This document shows positions 35,546 through 44,720 of a stretch of 64,000 nucleotides of DNA, in pieces (the stretch's first letter is position 1; each line of letters starts with the position of its first letter). The position numbers and the translations under genes are program-made. The notes beneath the pieces were generated by a model. That model was not told where the DNA came from and made no database searches. It saw only the letters and a program-made list of their open reading frames with translations. Origin of the DNA: CAYLLT01 sp964384465 (lineage in GTDB: Bacteria > Planctomycetota > Phycisphaerae > UBA1845 > PWPN01). The DNA is taken from positions 76,595 through 140,594 of the forward strand of contig CAYLLT010000001.1 of NCBI GenBank assembly GCA_964384465.1, given 5' to 3'.

Positions 35546-36067
35546 ATGACGAGTGAAATCGCACAACCCGGTGACACGAATCCATCCGCGGATGGGGCGC
35601 TCTGGCATTGGCGTTGCACGGTCAACGGCCAAACGCTGGAGCGCAATCTACCCTTGCATACGACGCTCCTCGACGCTCTGCGCGATCACTGCTGCCTGAC
35701 CGGCACGAAGGGCGCCTGTCTCGAAGGCGAATGCGGTTCCTGCACGGTGCTGCTCGATGGCCGCCCGGTGAACAGTTGCCTCGTCCTCGCGGCACAGGCC
35801 CAGGACCGCGAGGTGAGCACGATCGAAGGGCTGGCCTGCGGCGACAAGCTGCACGTCCTCCAGGAGAAATTCATCGCCGCCGGCGCCGCCCAGTGCGGCT
35901 ACTGCACGCCGGGCCTCATCATGGCCGCCGCCGCTCTGCTGCGCGATCATCCGGACCCCACGCCGCAGGAATTTTTCGAGGGCATGGAGGGTAACATCTG
36001 CCGCTGCACCGGATACAAGTCGATCTGCCAGGCCATCCGCTCCGCCGCACGGGAGTGGCCGAAATGA
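35546..36067 (+). CDS. Xanthine dehydrogenase 2Fe-2S subunit
   Basis: 173 residues. Ferredoxin-type cluster CLEGECGSC...C and second cluster CGYC...CRCTGY, all eight Cys present. It carries electrons from Mo to FAD. The stop overlaps the start of the large subunit (ATGA), so the products are translated together. Confidence 0.93.
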   Translation: MTSEIAQPGDTNPSADGALWHWRCTVNGQTLERNLPLHTTLLDALRDHCCLTGTKGACLEGECGSCTVLLDGRPVNSCLVLAAQAQDREVSTIEGLACGDKLHVLQEKFIAAGAAQCGYCTPGLIMAAAALLRDHPDPTPQEFFEGMEGNICRCTGYKSICQAIRSAAREWPK

Positions 36068-38553
36068 GCGTCGCACCGACCGAAGCCCCGACGAAAGAAG
36101 CCCCGCTCGTCGAGCCGAGCGAGACGCCGTATGCCGAGCTTCCACCCGCGCCGGTCGGCGTTTCCGCCCAGCGGCTCAACGGCCGCCAGCTCGTCACCGG
36201 AGAAGCTCTGTATGGCGCTGACCTCTTCCCGCGCGAGGCCGAGCTTCACGCCAAAATCCTGCGCAGCGCGCACGCCCACGCTGAACTGGTTCGCATCGAC
36301 ACGGCCCCGGCATTCAAGATCAGCGGTGTCGTCGGCGTCTACACGCATGTTGACGTACCCGGTACAAATCGCCAGGGCCTCATCAAACGCGATCACCCGG
36401 TGCTGGTGGAGGACCGCATCCGCTTTCGCGGCGACGCGCTCGCCGTCGTAGTCGCCACGTCGGAATCGGCTGCGATGGCCGGCCGCGACGCCATCCTGGT
36501 CGAGTACCGCCCGCTGCCCACCGTCGCCACCATCGACGATGCGCTGGCCTTCGATGCTCCGAAACTCTTCCCCGAAGGCAACATCATGGGCGGCAAGCGA
36601 ATCCGCAAAGGCGACGCCGACGCCGCACTCGCCGATGCCGACGTGGTATTCAGCGAAACGTTCCAGACGCAAACCGTCGATCACGCCTTCTTAGACGTGG
36701 AGGCCGGCACCGCCCGCTGGGACGGCCAACTGCTCACCATCAAAGTCAGCGGCCAATGGGCTCACGAGGAGCGCCGCCTCATCGCCCTCGCCCTCGGCCT
36801 GCCCATCGAGCAGGTCCGCGTGATCTGCCCGGCCACCGGCGGGGCATTCGGCGGCCGCGAAGACCTCGGCATGCAGGTGCACGTCGGCCTGGCCGCGCTC
36901 AAGCATCCGGGCAAGACCATCGCCCTGCGCTACGACCGCGCCGAGTCCATGCTTGCCCGCCACAAGCGCCACGCCATCCGCATCCACTACACGCTCGGCG
37001 CGAAGCGCGACGGCACGCTCACCGCCGCCAAGATCACCGTCTTCTCCGACGAAGGCGCCTACGCCTCCACCGGCCCCGCCGTCATGCGTAAAGCCTCGAG
37101 CCACGCCACCGGCCCATACCGAGTGCCCAACATCTACGTGGACGTCTACGGCGTCTTCACCAACAACAACCCCACCGGCGCCATGCGCGGCTTCGGCGCC
37201 TGCCAGATGGCCATCGCCTACGAAGGCATGATCGACCGCCTCGCCCGGAAGCTCGGCATGGACCGCATCGCCCTCCGCCGAAAAAACCTGATCGGACCCG
37301 GCGAAGCCGTCACGACGGGCCAACACATCCCGATCGTCAGCATCGGCGAGTGCCTCGACGCGGTGCTGGAGTGCTACGCGTGTGCCACTGCTTCAAGCAG
37401 TACGTGTGCCAAGACAGAGAGACGGAGAGACAGAGAGACGGAGAGACAGAACGAGTCCACATCTTTCCGTCTCTCTGTCTCTCCATCTCTCAATCTTCTT
37501 CCCTACCAGCGCCGCGGCATCGGCATCAGCACCATCTGTTTCGGCCTCGGCTACGGCGACGGCTTTCCCGACGCGAGCCGCGCCGAGGTGCGTTTCGACC
37601 GGGACGGGTATCTGGAGGTACTCACCGGCGGCGTCGAATACGGCCAGGGTCTGATCAACATGGTGGCCCAGATCGCCGCCGCGGAATTGGGCATGCCGCT
37701 CGATCGAACCCGCGTAGTCTGGGCCGACACGCACCGCACGCATGAATCCGGCTCATCGTCCGCCTCGCGCCAGACCTACTTCACCGGCAACGCCGTCAAA
37801 CGCGCCGCCAGCGAACTCAAGGAGGAAGTGCTTGACATCGCCGGCACGCACCTCAGCGTCCACCCGCACGAGATCGACCTGCGCGACGGCCACGCCCACA
37901 CCCGTTTCGGCGAGCCGCGCAGCGTCGCCATCGCCGAACTCGTCGCCGACGGCTTCCGCCGCGGCTACGAGCTGCGCAAGCTGGAACTCTACAAGCCGCG
38001 AACCGTCTGCGAGGATTTCGAGACCGGCCAATCGCCGCGGGCATTCATCACGTACCTCTTCGCCGCCCACCTCGTCCAGGTGCTCGTCGATATCGAAACC
38101 GGCGAGGTGCGCATCGAACGCTTCATCGCCTGTCACGACGTGGGCAAGGCCATCAACCCGCAATCCGTCGAAGGGCAGATTGTCGGCGGCATCGCCCAGG
38201 GCGTCGGCATGGCGTTGATGGAAGAGGTGATCATGAGCGACGGCAAAATGGCCAACCCGAACTTCACCGACTACATCCTGCCCAGCCTGCGCGATCTCCC
38301 GCCCGTCGAGTGCATCATCCTGGAGAACGACGACCCCGGCGGCCCCTTCGGCGCCCGCGGCATCGGCGAACCCCCGCTCGTCGCCGCCGCCCCCGCCGTC
38401 TTAAACGCCATCCACGACGCCATCGGCGTTCCGCCGCACACCACGCCCTGCACGCCGCAGCGCGTCTGGGAACTCCTGCACCCGGACCAGTCGCACCCGC
38501 CGGCAAGCGTCCGGTTTAAGACAGCGCCGCCGCACGCAAAAAGAATTGTTTAG
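36064..38553 (+). CDS. Xanthine dehydrogenase-like molybdopterin subunit
   Basis: 829 residues from ATG 36064. Moco domains with TGGAFGGREDLG, GAMRGFGACQ, GGVEYGQGL and catalytic-Glu region GARGIGEPP. Together with the two upstream genes it makes a complete three-subunit hydroxylase. Whether the substrate is xanthine, hypoxanthine or an aldehyde cannot be read from the sequence; the purine context favours xanthine. About 40 residues at roughly 440-480 are an in-frame insertion of a GAGAGACGGAGAGACAG repeat and a small hairpin (37381-37504). Confidence 0.9.
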   Translation: MSVAPTEAPTKEAPLVEPSETPYAELPPAPVGVSAQRLNGRQLVTGEALYGADLFPREAELHAKILRSAHAHAELVRIDTAPAFKISGVVGVYTHVDVPGTNRQGLIKRDHPVLVEDRIRFRGDALAVVVATSESAAMAGRDAILVEYRPLPTVATIDDALAFDAPKLFPEGNIMGGKRIRKGDADAALADADVVFSETFQTQTVDHAFLDVEAGTARWDGQLLTIKVSGQWAHEERRLIALALGLPIEQVRVICPATGGAFGGREDLGMQVHVGLAALKHPGKTIALRYDRAESMLARHKRHAIRIHYTLGAKRDGTLTAAKITVFSDEGAYASTGPAVMRKASSHATGPYRVPNIYVDVYGVFTNNNPTGAMRGFGACQMAIAYEGMIDRLARKLGMDRIALRRKNLIGPGEAVTTGQHIPIVSIGECLDAVLECYACATASSSTCAKTERRRDRETERQNESTSFRLSVSPSLNLLPYQRRGIGISTICFGLGYGDGFPDASRAEVRFDRDGYLEVLTGGVEYGQGLINMVAQIAAAELGMPLDRTRVVWADTHRTHESGSSSASRQTYFTGNAVKRAASELKEEVLDIAGTHLSVHPHEIDLRDGHAHTRFGEPRSVAIAELVADGFRRGYELRKLELYKPRTVCEDFETGQSPRAFITYLFAAHLVQVLVDIETGEVRIERFIACHDVGKAINPQSVEGQIVGGIAQGVGMALMEEVIMSDGKMANPNFTDYILPSLRDLPPVECIILENDDPGGPFGARGIGEPPLVAAAPAVLNAIHDAIGVPPHTTPCTPQRVWELLHPDQSHPPASVRFKTAPPHAKRIV
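37381..37504. repeat. In-frame insertion of hairpin plus GAGAGACGG palindrome in XdhA
   Basis: A CCACTGCTTCAAGCAGT hairpin followed by arms AGACGGAGAGACAGAGAGAC and GTCTCTCTGTCTCTCCATCT. It translates as SSSTCAKTERRRDRETERQ..., a highly charged segment between ECYA and RRGIGISTICFG, which are contiguous in relatives as I know them. Related repeats: hairpin at 17739 and 41006; GAGAGATGGAGAG at 42050. Confidence 0.75.
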
Positions 38554-38597
38554 CCGCGGTTTGAAAAACCGTGCGTAGATATGCAGAAGAGCTTAGA

Positions 38598-38957
38598 TCA
38601 CAGATCAGGTGGCATCTGGTACATCGGCGCCAAACCCGCCACAAGTGACCCGACGATGAAGACCATTGCGATCACCGTCAGCAAAGCGGCGAGCGCCGCC
38701 AGCACGCCCCGAACCGGCCGCAGGAACATCGCCGCGACACCAAGGATGATTGCCGGCACCGGCAAAAACGGCAGCACCGCCGGCCGCACGCTCACCCACT
38801 CCAGCGCGCTCGGCGTATGGCGATCCAGCTTCTTCGACTCGGAGTGCAGCTTAGGCAGCGCCGCCGATTGCAGAACGAGGGCAACGATGATGCCGATGAC
38901 CGCGGTGGTGGTCGCCCGCACCGCCAGCCACATCGACCATGAACCGCGCCGCCGCAT
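38598..38957 (-). CDS. Small membrane protein, three or more helices
   Basis: 119 residues. Hydrophobic segments at about 10-32, 62-80 and 84-108. No family recognised. Its ATG overlaps the nth stop (TGATG), so it is co-transcribed with nth, an arrangement I cannot explain functionally. Confidence 0.65.
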   Translation of the reverse strand: MRRRGSWSMWLAVRATTTAVIGIIVALVLQSAALPKLHSESKKLDRHTPSALEWVSVRPAVLPFLPVPAIILGVAAMFLRPVRGVLAALAALLTVIAMVFIVGSLVAGLAPMYQMPPDL

Positions 38958-39733
38958 CAGGATTTTTCCCCGTTATCGAAGGTGAACGCCGTCGGACACA
39001 GCTTGTTCAGTACGCACTCGCCGCACTTCGGCTTCCGCGCGGAGCAGATCCGCCGCCCGTGCCAGATCAGCGCGTGACTCGTATACGTCCACTCCTCCCG
39101 CGGGATCACCTGCATCAGGTCCTTCTCGATATTGACCGCGTCCTTCTCGTGCTTGCTCGTCCACGTGAGCCCGAGCCGATGCGCGAGCCGTCCCACGTGC
39201 GTATCCACCACCACGCCCTCGTTTTTGCCGAACCACGTCCCCAGCACGACGTTGGCCGTCTTTCGCGCCACGCCGCGCAGCCGCAGCAGCGCCTCCATTG
39301 TATCCGGCACCTGCCCGCCGAACTCGCGCACGATCGCTTCACAAGTCCCGATGACGCTCTTGGTCTTCTGCCGGAAGAAACCCGTTTGATAGATCAATCG
39401 CTCGATTTCCGCCGCATCCGCCGCCGCCAGTTTCTCCGCCGTCGGATACTGGGCGAATAGGATGGGCGTTACCTTATTGACTGTTTCATCCGTGGACTGT
39501 GCGGAAAGAATGGTGGCGATGAGCAGTTGCAGCGCGCTGGCGTGCTTGAGCGCGCACGTCGCCTCCGGATAAATCTTCTTCAGCTCAGCGATGATCTTTC
39601 GCGCACGCCGCTTCTTCTCCTCAATCGACTCCCGCACCGGCTTGCCGCTTCGCGCAAGTCCCGCTTTCGCCGTCTTCCGCTGTTTCGCCGTTTCGACTTT
39701 CGACTTTCGACTTTTCAACGCGACACGGCCCAT
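38957..39733 (-). CDS. nth: Endonuclease III (DNA N-glycosylase/AP lyase)
   Basis: 258 residues. Helix-hairpin-helix LLRLRGVARKTANVVLG with the catalytic Lys, catalytic Asp in VVVDTHVGR, and the 4Fe-4S cluster C-x6-C-x2-C-x5-C (CSARKPKCGECVLNKLC). It removes oxidised pyrimidines. The first 45 residues (SRKSKVETAKQRKTAKAG) are lysine-rich and encoded by a TTTCGACTTTCGACTTTTC repeat, so they are probably a recent extension. It overlaps the MoaE gene by 19 nt. Confidence 0.95.
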   Translation of the reverse strand: MGRVALKSRKSKVETAKQRKTAKAGLARSGKPVRESIEEKKRRARKIIAELKKIYPEATCALKHASALQLLIATILSAQSTDETVNKVTPILFAQYPTAEKLAAADAAEIERLIYQTGFFRQKTKSVIGTCEAIVREFGGQVPDTMEALLRLRGVARKTANVVLGTWFGKNEGVVVDTHVGRLAHRLGLTWTSKHEKDAVNIEKDLMQVIPREEWTYTSHALIWHGRRICSARKPKCGECVLNKLCPTAFTFDNGEKS

Positions 39734-40398
39734 TTCGCCTCCCCGCGCTGCCAGACTTCCTTCTTCCAGATCGGCACATCGCGTTTCAGCGTATCAATGA
39801 TCCACCGGCAAGCCTCGAAGGCATCCGCCCGATGCGCCGCCGAAACCGCGATCGCCACCGATGTCTCCCCGATCCCAAGTCGCCCCACGCGATGCACGAT
39901 CGCCGCTTCATGGATCGCAAATCGCCGCATTGCCTCCTGCCGCAGACGCTGCATGTGCGTGAGCGCCATGCTTTCATACGCCGAATATTCCAGCGCCTCC
40001 AGCGTATCCTCGCGCGATGTTTCGTCCCGCACCACGCCCTCGAACGTCACCAGGCCCCCGCACGAACGGTGTCGCACGTAAGCGACCAGCCGCGCCAGTT
40101 TGATCCGTTCGCGCGTCAGCTCCACCAGCTCGTCCCCGCCGCCCGACACCGGCGGAATAACGCCGATCTCATCCCCATCCACGAGCGGCTTTGGCACCTC
40201 AGCATCCGCATACTCTCCGTTCACCGCGAACCGCAGAAACGCCGCGCCGCCCGCCAGCCGCGGGTATTTGCCGTACAGCAGCTCCAGCAGCGTCGCCAGT
40301 GTCGCCGGCGGCGTGAGATTGTACTCGAGCGTCTGGCTCCCGATCATGTCGGCCGCCGGCCCGAACAGCTTCACCCTGACATGGATCATGTCCTTCAT
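39715..40398 (-). CDS. MoaD-MoaE fusion (molybdopterin synthase)
   Basis: 227 residues from ATG 40398; a GTG at 40404 would overlap the preceding stop. Residues 1-90 are MoaD (ubiquitin-like), ending PPVSGGGDE, and 95-227 are MoaE (VTFEGVVRDETSREDTLEALEYSAYESMA, with HRVGRLGIGE and KKEVW). MoaD must be cut after the Gly-Gly to be thiocarboxylated; in this fusion the Gly-Gly is internal, as in mycobacterial MoaX. It would supply Moco for the molybdenum hydroxylases nearby. It lies between the methyltransferase and nth. Confidence 0.9.
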   Translation of the reverse strand: MKDMIHVRVKLFGPAADMIGSQTLEYNLTPPATLATLLELLYGKYPRLAGGAAFLRFAVNGEYADAEVPKPLVDGDEIGVIPPVSGGGDELVELTRERIKLARLVAYVRHRSCGGLVTFEGVVRDETSREDTLEALEYSAYESMALTHMQRLRQEAMRRFAIHEAAIVHRVGRLGIGETSVAIAVSAAHRADAFEACRWIIDTLKRDVPIWKKEVWQRGEAKWAVSR

Positions 40399-40400
40399 CG

Positions 40401-40961
40401 TCACGCAACTTTCACCGAAAACTCAATCCCGTTCCCCACCGGCACCAGCGTGGTAATGAAATTCTCATTCGCCCGTATCCACGGAATAAACTGCCCGCTC
40501 ACCACTTCGTTGCTGTTGACGTTGTCCGTGAGCGCGACCCCGCCCACCGGCATCCGCGGATGCAGCAGCTCGACATACCGGATGCAGTTCTCCTTATCCG
40601 CGTCATTCAGCACCCAGTCCACCGGCCCGCTTAGATTGCTGATGATGTCGGCCGCAATGCCGACCTTGCACGTGATCACCCCCTCGAGTCCCGCATCGCG
40701 AAAAAACCCGTTGGCGATATCCGCCTTGCGCTGCTCCTTCTCCAGTGTGATCAAGTGTCCGCCGTTAACCGCCGCCGCCGCCCCGATCCACAACCCGCTG
40801 TGCCCGTAGCTCGTGCCGATCTCCACACAGTGCTTCGACCGGCAGGCCAGCACCGACGCATGCACAAACCGCGCCGATTCCTCCGGCAGCGACCACGCAT
40901 CTTCCAGCCCCTCCATGAACCCCCGCACCTTCTCGATCGTCGCCCGCACGCGCTCCGTCAT
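40401..40961 (-). CDS. SAM-dependent O-methyltransferase (class I, family 3)
   Basis: 186 residues. Motif I VEIGTSYGHSGLWIG, then LITLEKEQRKADIA, and WVLNDADKENCIRYVELL with the catalytic-metal Asp residues (DAD). Catechol-type O-methyltransferase family, substrate unknown. First gene of the operon O-methyltransferase, moaD-moaE, nth, small membrane protein. Confidence 0.85.
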   Translation of the reverse strand: MTERVRATIEKVRGFMEGLEDAWSLPEESARFVHASVLACRSKHCVEIGTSYGHSGLWIGAAAAVNGGHLITLEKEQRKADIANGFFRDAGLEGVITCKVGIAADIISNLSGPVDWVLNDADKENCIRYVELLHPRMPVGGVALTDNVNSNEVVSGQFIPWIRANENFITTLVPVGNGIEFSVKVA

Positions 40962-40998
40962 CGCTCACCTCCATGCCGTCTATCTTAACCGTTTCCCC

Positions 40999-41034
40999 GA
41001 CGTCGTGTGTGCCACTGCTCTGTGAGCAGTGCAT
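40999..41034. repeat. CCACTGCTC..GAGCAGT hairpin
   Basis: GTGCCACTGCTCTGTGAGCAGTG is a hairpin of the family also present at 17739-17765 and in the xdhA insertion at 37383-37402. It is in the gap between divergent genes. Confidence 0.55.
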
Positions 41035-41121
41035 CCCGCGTAAACCGTTGGTTATTGAGAGAGGTTGACTCGAAGCCGCAGTCGTTCGGGTGGCGGTTTC
41101 ACGCGAACGCCCATTGTGTTC

Positions 41122-41127
41122 TATAAT
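41122..41127 (+). promoter_or_regulatory. -10 box of folD
   Basis: TATAAT in a 187-nt gap, 21 nt before ATG 41148, with CCGAGG as a possible ribosome site. The -35 is poor (TTTCAC, 19-nt spacing). Confidence 0.45.
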
Positions 41128-41147
41128 GCGTTTTTCCGAGGTTCCCG

Positions 41148-42032
41148 ATGGCCGCCACGATCATTGATGGAAATCTCATCGCCGAGCGCATCCGGAGCGA
41201 GGTCCGCCGGCAGGTGCAGACGCTGGCCTCGCAAGGCCGGCGCCTCAAGCTGGCGGCCGTGCTGGTCGGCGAAACTCCGGCCAGCTTGGTCTACGCCCGT
41301 TCGCAGGCCCGCCAGTGCGAAGCCCTGGCCATCGACTACCAGCTCGTGCAGCTTCCCGCCGACAGCACGGCCGAACAGATCGGCCGCACGGTCGAGCAGC
41401 TCAACGCCGACCCGTCGGTCACCGGCATCATGCTTCATCTGCCGCTGCCCGAGGGCATCGACACGCCGGCGCTGCAATACCGCATCGACCCCTACAAAGA
41501 CGTCGAGGGCGTGAACCCCGCCAATATCGGCCTGGTCTTCTACGGCGAACCCATCATCGCTCCATGCACCGCGCTGGCCGTCGTGGAGTTGGTCTCCGAG
41601 ACACGGATGGAGCTTCGTGGCGCGCGGGCCGTCGTCGTCGGCCAGGGCGCCATCGTCGGCCGCCCGGTCAGCCTCTTCCTCATCCAGCGCGAGGCGACCG
41701 TCACCGCCTGCCACGAAGCCACGCGCGATCTGCCCGGCCACACCCGCCAGGCGGACCTGCTGATCGTTGCGGTGGGCAAGCCCGGCCTCATTCAGCGGGA
41801 GCACGTCAAGCCCGGCGCGGTAGTGATCGACGTCGGCATCAACCGCATTCAGGTCCCCGACGCCGACGGCAATATGATCTCGAAAACCGTCGGCGACGTA
41901 GACTTCGAAGGAGTCCGCGAGATCGCCCGCGCCATCTCGCCCGTCCCCGGCGGCGTCGGACCGGTCACCGTCACCATGCTCCTCCGCAACACAGTGGAAG
42001 CCGCCCGCAAGCAGATGGCCCGGAGTAGTTGA
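41148..42032 (+). CDS. folD: Bifunctional methylene-THF dehydrogenase/methenyl-THF cyclohydrolase
   Basis: 294 residues, the normal length. Folate site SLVYARSQARQCEALAI (Tyr and the Lys-equivalent region), PLPEGIDTPAL, NADP loop VVGQGAIVGRPVSLFL and PVPGGVGPVTVTMLL. It interconverts methylene- and formyl-THF for purine and thymidylate synthesis. The position equivalent to the usual catalytic Lys (YVRNKxKAC in homologues) reads Q here, which may need checking. Confidence 0.95.
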   Translation: MAATIIDGNLIAERIRSEVRRQVQTLASQGRRLKLAAVLVGETPASLVYARSQARQCEALAIDYQLVQLPADSTAEQIGRTVEQLNADPSVTGIMLHLPLPEGIDTPALQYRIDPYKDVEGVNPANIGLVFYGEPIIAPCTALAVVELVSETRMELRGARAVVVGQGAIVGRPVSLFLIQREATVTACHEATRDLPGHTRQADLLIVAVGKPGLIQREHVKPGAVVIDVGINRIQVPDADGNMISKTVGDVDFEGVREIARAISPVPGGVGPVTVTMLLRNTVEAARKQMARSS

Positions 42033-42034
42033 AG

Positions 42035-43339
42035 ATGGAAAGACGAAGAGATAGAGAGATGGAGAGACCACCACGAGCGCACCGTAAGCATTTCTCACTT
42101 CTCACTTCTCACTTCTCACTTCGCCGGCGTCCTTTCTCAACTCTCAATTCTCAATTCTCAATTGGAACGTGGCTTCTGCTCGTTACTACTGCTGTCCACG
42201 GTCAATCCCAACCCGCTTCCCGCCCCGCGTCCGCCCCGGCCGGCATCGTGGATTTCCAGCCCGGCATCCGCATCGACTGGTCCGCGCGCGAAGTTCACGC
42301 TACGGCCACTGTCATCCTGCGGCAGGGACCGATCGAGCTGTTCGCCTGCTCGCCCCGAATCCGCGAGCACGAGAGCATCGTCCGCATGGAGGCCCGGCCC
42401 CTGCATCTCTATCAGGCGCTGGGGTTGATCGGGCTGACGCCCGGCCATCCCGTGCGGCTCAACCCCGATACGCAGCGGGTCGAGCCGGCCACCGGCGATC
42501 CGGTTGAAATTGAGGTCCGCTACGAACTGGCGGGCAAGTTCCGCCGACATCCCATCGAGCAGTGGATGCAGACCGCGCAGAAGCATGAACCACTCGAACC
42601 GCTGCCTTGGGTCTTTGCCGGTTCGGTTCAGGAGGATCCGGGCACGATCGCCGCGGACGGAGAGGGGACGGTCATCGCAGTGGTCGATTTCGCAACCTCC
42701 ATCATCGCTCTCCCCGAGCACCACTCCGACAGCAACGCGGAGCTCTGGCTGGAGCCGGCGACAGACAAGATCCCGCCGCAGAGGTCCCCGTGTACGCTGA
42801 TTTTCCGTGCCGGGCCGCTGCGTCTGCGGCTGGATGCCGCCGGCCGCATCCGCGCGAACGGCAAGACGCTGACTTTGGCCGGTGCCGCCCGGATGATCAC
42901 CGAAGCGAAGCGCGACAACACCGCCCTCCGCATCCGCATCAGCATCGACCCGCAGTGTCCCGCCGCCGAGCAGCGGGCCCTCCTCAGACTGCTGAAGGAG
43001 CTGGGCGTCCCGGACGGCGACGTCGCGGTAACGCGCCCGTCAGCATCCTCAGCGCTCCAGCACGACCCGCAGGCCCTCGCCGCCTGGACACAGCGCCTAT
43101 GGACTTCGGGCCCGGCGCCCGGTGTCGTCCAGGCGGACTGGGCCGGCTCCACGCGGGATTTGACCGACGATCTGCGTAGCCGCAGCCTCACGCTGCGTAC
43201 GCGAGCCGAATCGGCCGTGCATTACACGGCCAAGATCGCATCAGACTTCCAGCAATTCTTCTTGACGATCGTCGCGGCCGAACCAGGCGCGGCTCAGCAC
43301 TCGCCCCCGGCGGGAGAAACCCAACGGCGCGACCGATAA
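42035..43339 (+). CDS. YdjY-domain secreted protein
   Basis: 434 residues if it starts at ATG 42035 (TTG 42029 overlaps the folD stop). The conserved part starts at about residue 65 with GIVDFQPGIRIDWSAREVHATATV and contains the YdjY domain (VRMEARPLHLYQALGLIG). Just before it is an exported-type hydrophobic segment IGTWLLLVTTAVHG. The first 45 residues come from inverted repeats (SLLTSHFSLRR, STLNSQFSIG) and place the signal peptide too far in, so the native start is unclear. Function unknown, probably periplasmic. Confidence 0.7.
   Translation: MERRRDREMERPPRAHRKHFSLLTSHFSLRRRPFSTLNSQFSIGTWLLLVTTAVHGQSQPASRPASAPAGIVDFQPGIRIDWSAREVHATATVILRQGPIELFACSPRIREHESIVRMEARPLHLYQALGLIGLTPGHPVRLNPDTQRVEPATGDPVEIEVRYELAGKFRRHPIEQWMQTAQKHEPLEPLPWVFAGSVQEDPGTIAADGEGTVIAVVDFATSIIALPEHHSDSNAELWLEPATDKIPPQRSPCTLIFRAGPLRLRLDAAGRIRANGKTLTLAGAARMITEAKRDNTALRIRISIDPQCPAAEQRALLRLLKELGVPDGDVAVTRPSASSALQHDPQALAAWTQRLWTSGPAPGVVQADWAGSTRDLTDDLRSRSLTLRTRAESAVHYTAKIASDFQQFFLTIVAAEPGAAQHSPPAGETQRRDR
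42040..42162. repeat. Repeats at the start of the YdjY gene
   Basis: GAGATAGAGAGATGGAGAG (42046-42064) and triplicated TCTCACTTC (42092-42120) and TCTCAATTC (42138-42160) short tandem repeats. The family of the first is the GAGAGACGG type in xdhA. Confidence 0.6.
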
Positions 43340-43500
43340 ATTTACGCCTCAATTCACCGCACGCCACGCGCGGCGCGCGATCGACGACACACGCCCAATA
43401 ATTCTGCCGGAATCGAAAAAAAATCCTGAGAAGTTCTTGCGTTTGTCCGATAGCTATAGTACAACGTGTCAACCGGATTGGATGGAACCAAACCGCCAAG

Positions 43501-44001
43501 GTGTGCATGCGAGCCAGGGATCGGCACAGACGGATGGCCAGAACACTGGGTTGCTTGGTCGCTTCGATGACCGTCGGAGCGGCGATCCTGGACTGGGTGC
43601 AGCCGACTCGTGCCACCAACTATCGCCCCGCCATCGAGCTCATCGCCCGCGGTAACACCATCAACCAACCGTGGACCACCATTCGCGTCGGCCCTCAGCG
43701 GCCCGGCAACGGAACGAAAACCGGCGAGACCCACTTTATTGTCGATCGCGAAGGCACCTGTACGGCCACCGACTACTGGCTGGACCAGAAGCGTTTCGGA
43801 AACGAGCCCGTCGTGCGGGTCTCTCTGGCCGCATCAGCGGGTTCCAACGAGGTTGCCCTGCCGCAATGGTGGGCCGCGCAGGAGCTGATCGCCGCGCTCC
43901 AGCGAGCCTGCTCCATCCCGCAGCGGCACGTCATTCTCGACGACACGCTGGCCCTGCCCCTGATGGCCTCCGCCCAGCCCACCGGCAAATCGCGCCCCTG
44001 A
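43501..44001 (+). CDS. Exported protein, possible degenerate amidase
   Basis: 166 residues from ATG 43501. Hydrophobic N-terminal segment (about 14-30), then NTINQPWTTIRVG...THFIVDREGTCTATDYWLDQKRFG and ALPQWWAAQELIAALQRACSIP. The order of blocks recalls N-acetylmuramoyl-L-alanine amidases but the zinc His residues are not evident, so activity is doubtful. The family assignment is weak. Confidence 0.5.
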   Translation: MCMRARDRHRRMARTLGCLVASMTVGAAILDWVQPTRATNYRPAIELIARGNTINQPWTTIRVGPQRPGNGTKTGETHFIVDREGTCTATDYWLDQKRFGNEPVVRVSLAASAGSNEVALPQWWAAQELIAALQRACSIPQRHVILDDTLALPLMASAQPTGKSRP

Positions 44002-44165
44002 TTCCACCCCCAGTTTCACCTGGACTCGGACGTTCGTTCGACTTGACGTTGAACATCCGCGATGGTATGAACCGCTCCAAGCGTGAAGCGTGTTTCCGCT
44101 GCCGGTCGATATCAGTGGGAACGTCCGATGCCCTTTCAATCATCACATTCAGAAAGGAACTTACC

Positions 44166-44720
44166 ATGAAAAAGGCCATTGCGATCGTTTGTCTCCTCGG
44201 ATCCCTGGCGTGCCTCACCGCGTGCAGCGCCACAGGCGCGGCAATAACCGGCGCGGAGATGGGTCTGAACCTGTCGAAGACGGATACGCACCTGCGCATC
44301 TTTGTGGACGATCAGAAGGCCGAGCAGAACCAGGCCAAGAAAGCCGTGACCGGCTATTCCAATTGGAAGGTGAAGGAGCCGGTCTCGACCGAGCCCAAGC
44401 TCAAGTTCGAGATCATCAAGCCGGAGAAGCTCGGCCGCATCACCATGGTGTCGGTGTCGCTCTTCCAGCAGTACGAGGCCGACTACTCGCACCAGGCCGA
44501 ATTCGGCGTCAATGCCAAGGACACCACCGAGCCGCAGGCCCAGATGAAGCCGGATACCGTCTACGATCTCGGCAAGCCCGGCGAGGGCTTCAAGGTGACC
44601 GACCTGACCGGCAAGACCGTCGAAGGCGTGAAGCTCAAGCCGGGACTCAAGTACAAGCTGGTGCTGACGGTCAAGGCGGATAAGAGCGAAACGGCGCAGA
44701 TCGAATTCAAGACGAAGTGA
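44166..44720 (+). CDS. Lipoprotein, hypothetical
   Basis: 184 residues from ATG 44166 (AAAGGAAC upstream). Signal peptide with lipobox LTAC (Cys at about residue 20), so it is lipid-anchored. The rest is a beta-rich domain with a Lys/Glu-rich end. No family recognised. Its stop overlaps the GTG start of the next membrane protein, suggesting joint expression. Confidence 0.8.
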   Translation: MKKAIAIVCLLGSLACLTACSATGAAITGAEMGLNLSKTDTHLRIFVDDQKAEQNQAKKAVTGYSNWKVKEPVSTEPKLKFEIIKPEKLGRITMVSVSLFQQYEADYSHQAEFGVNAKDTTEPQAQMKPDTVYDLGKPGEGFKVTDLTGKTVEGVKLKPGLKYKLVLTVKADKSETAQIEFKTK

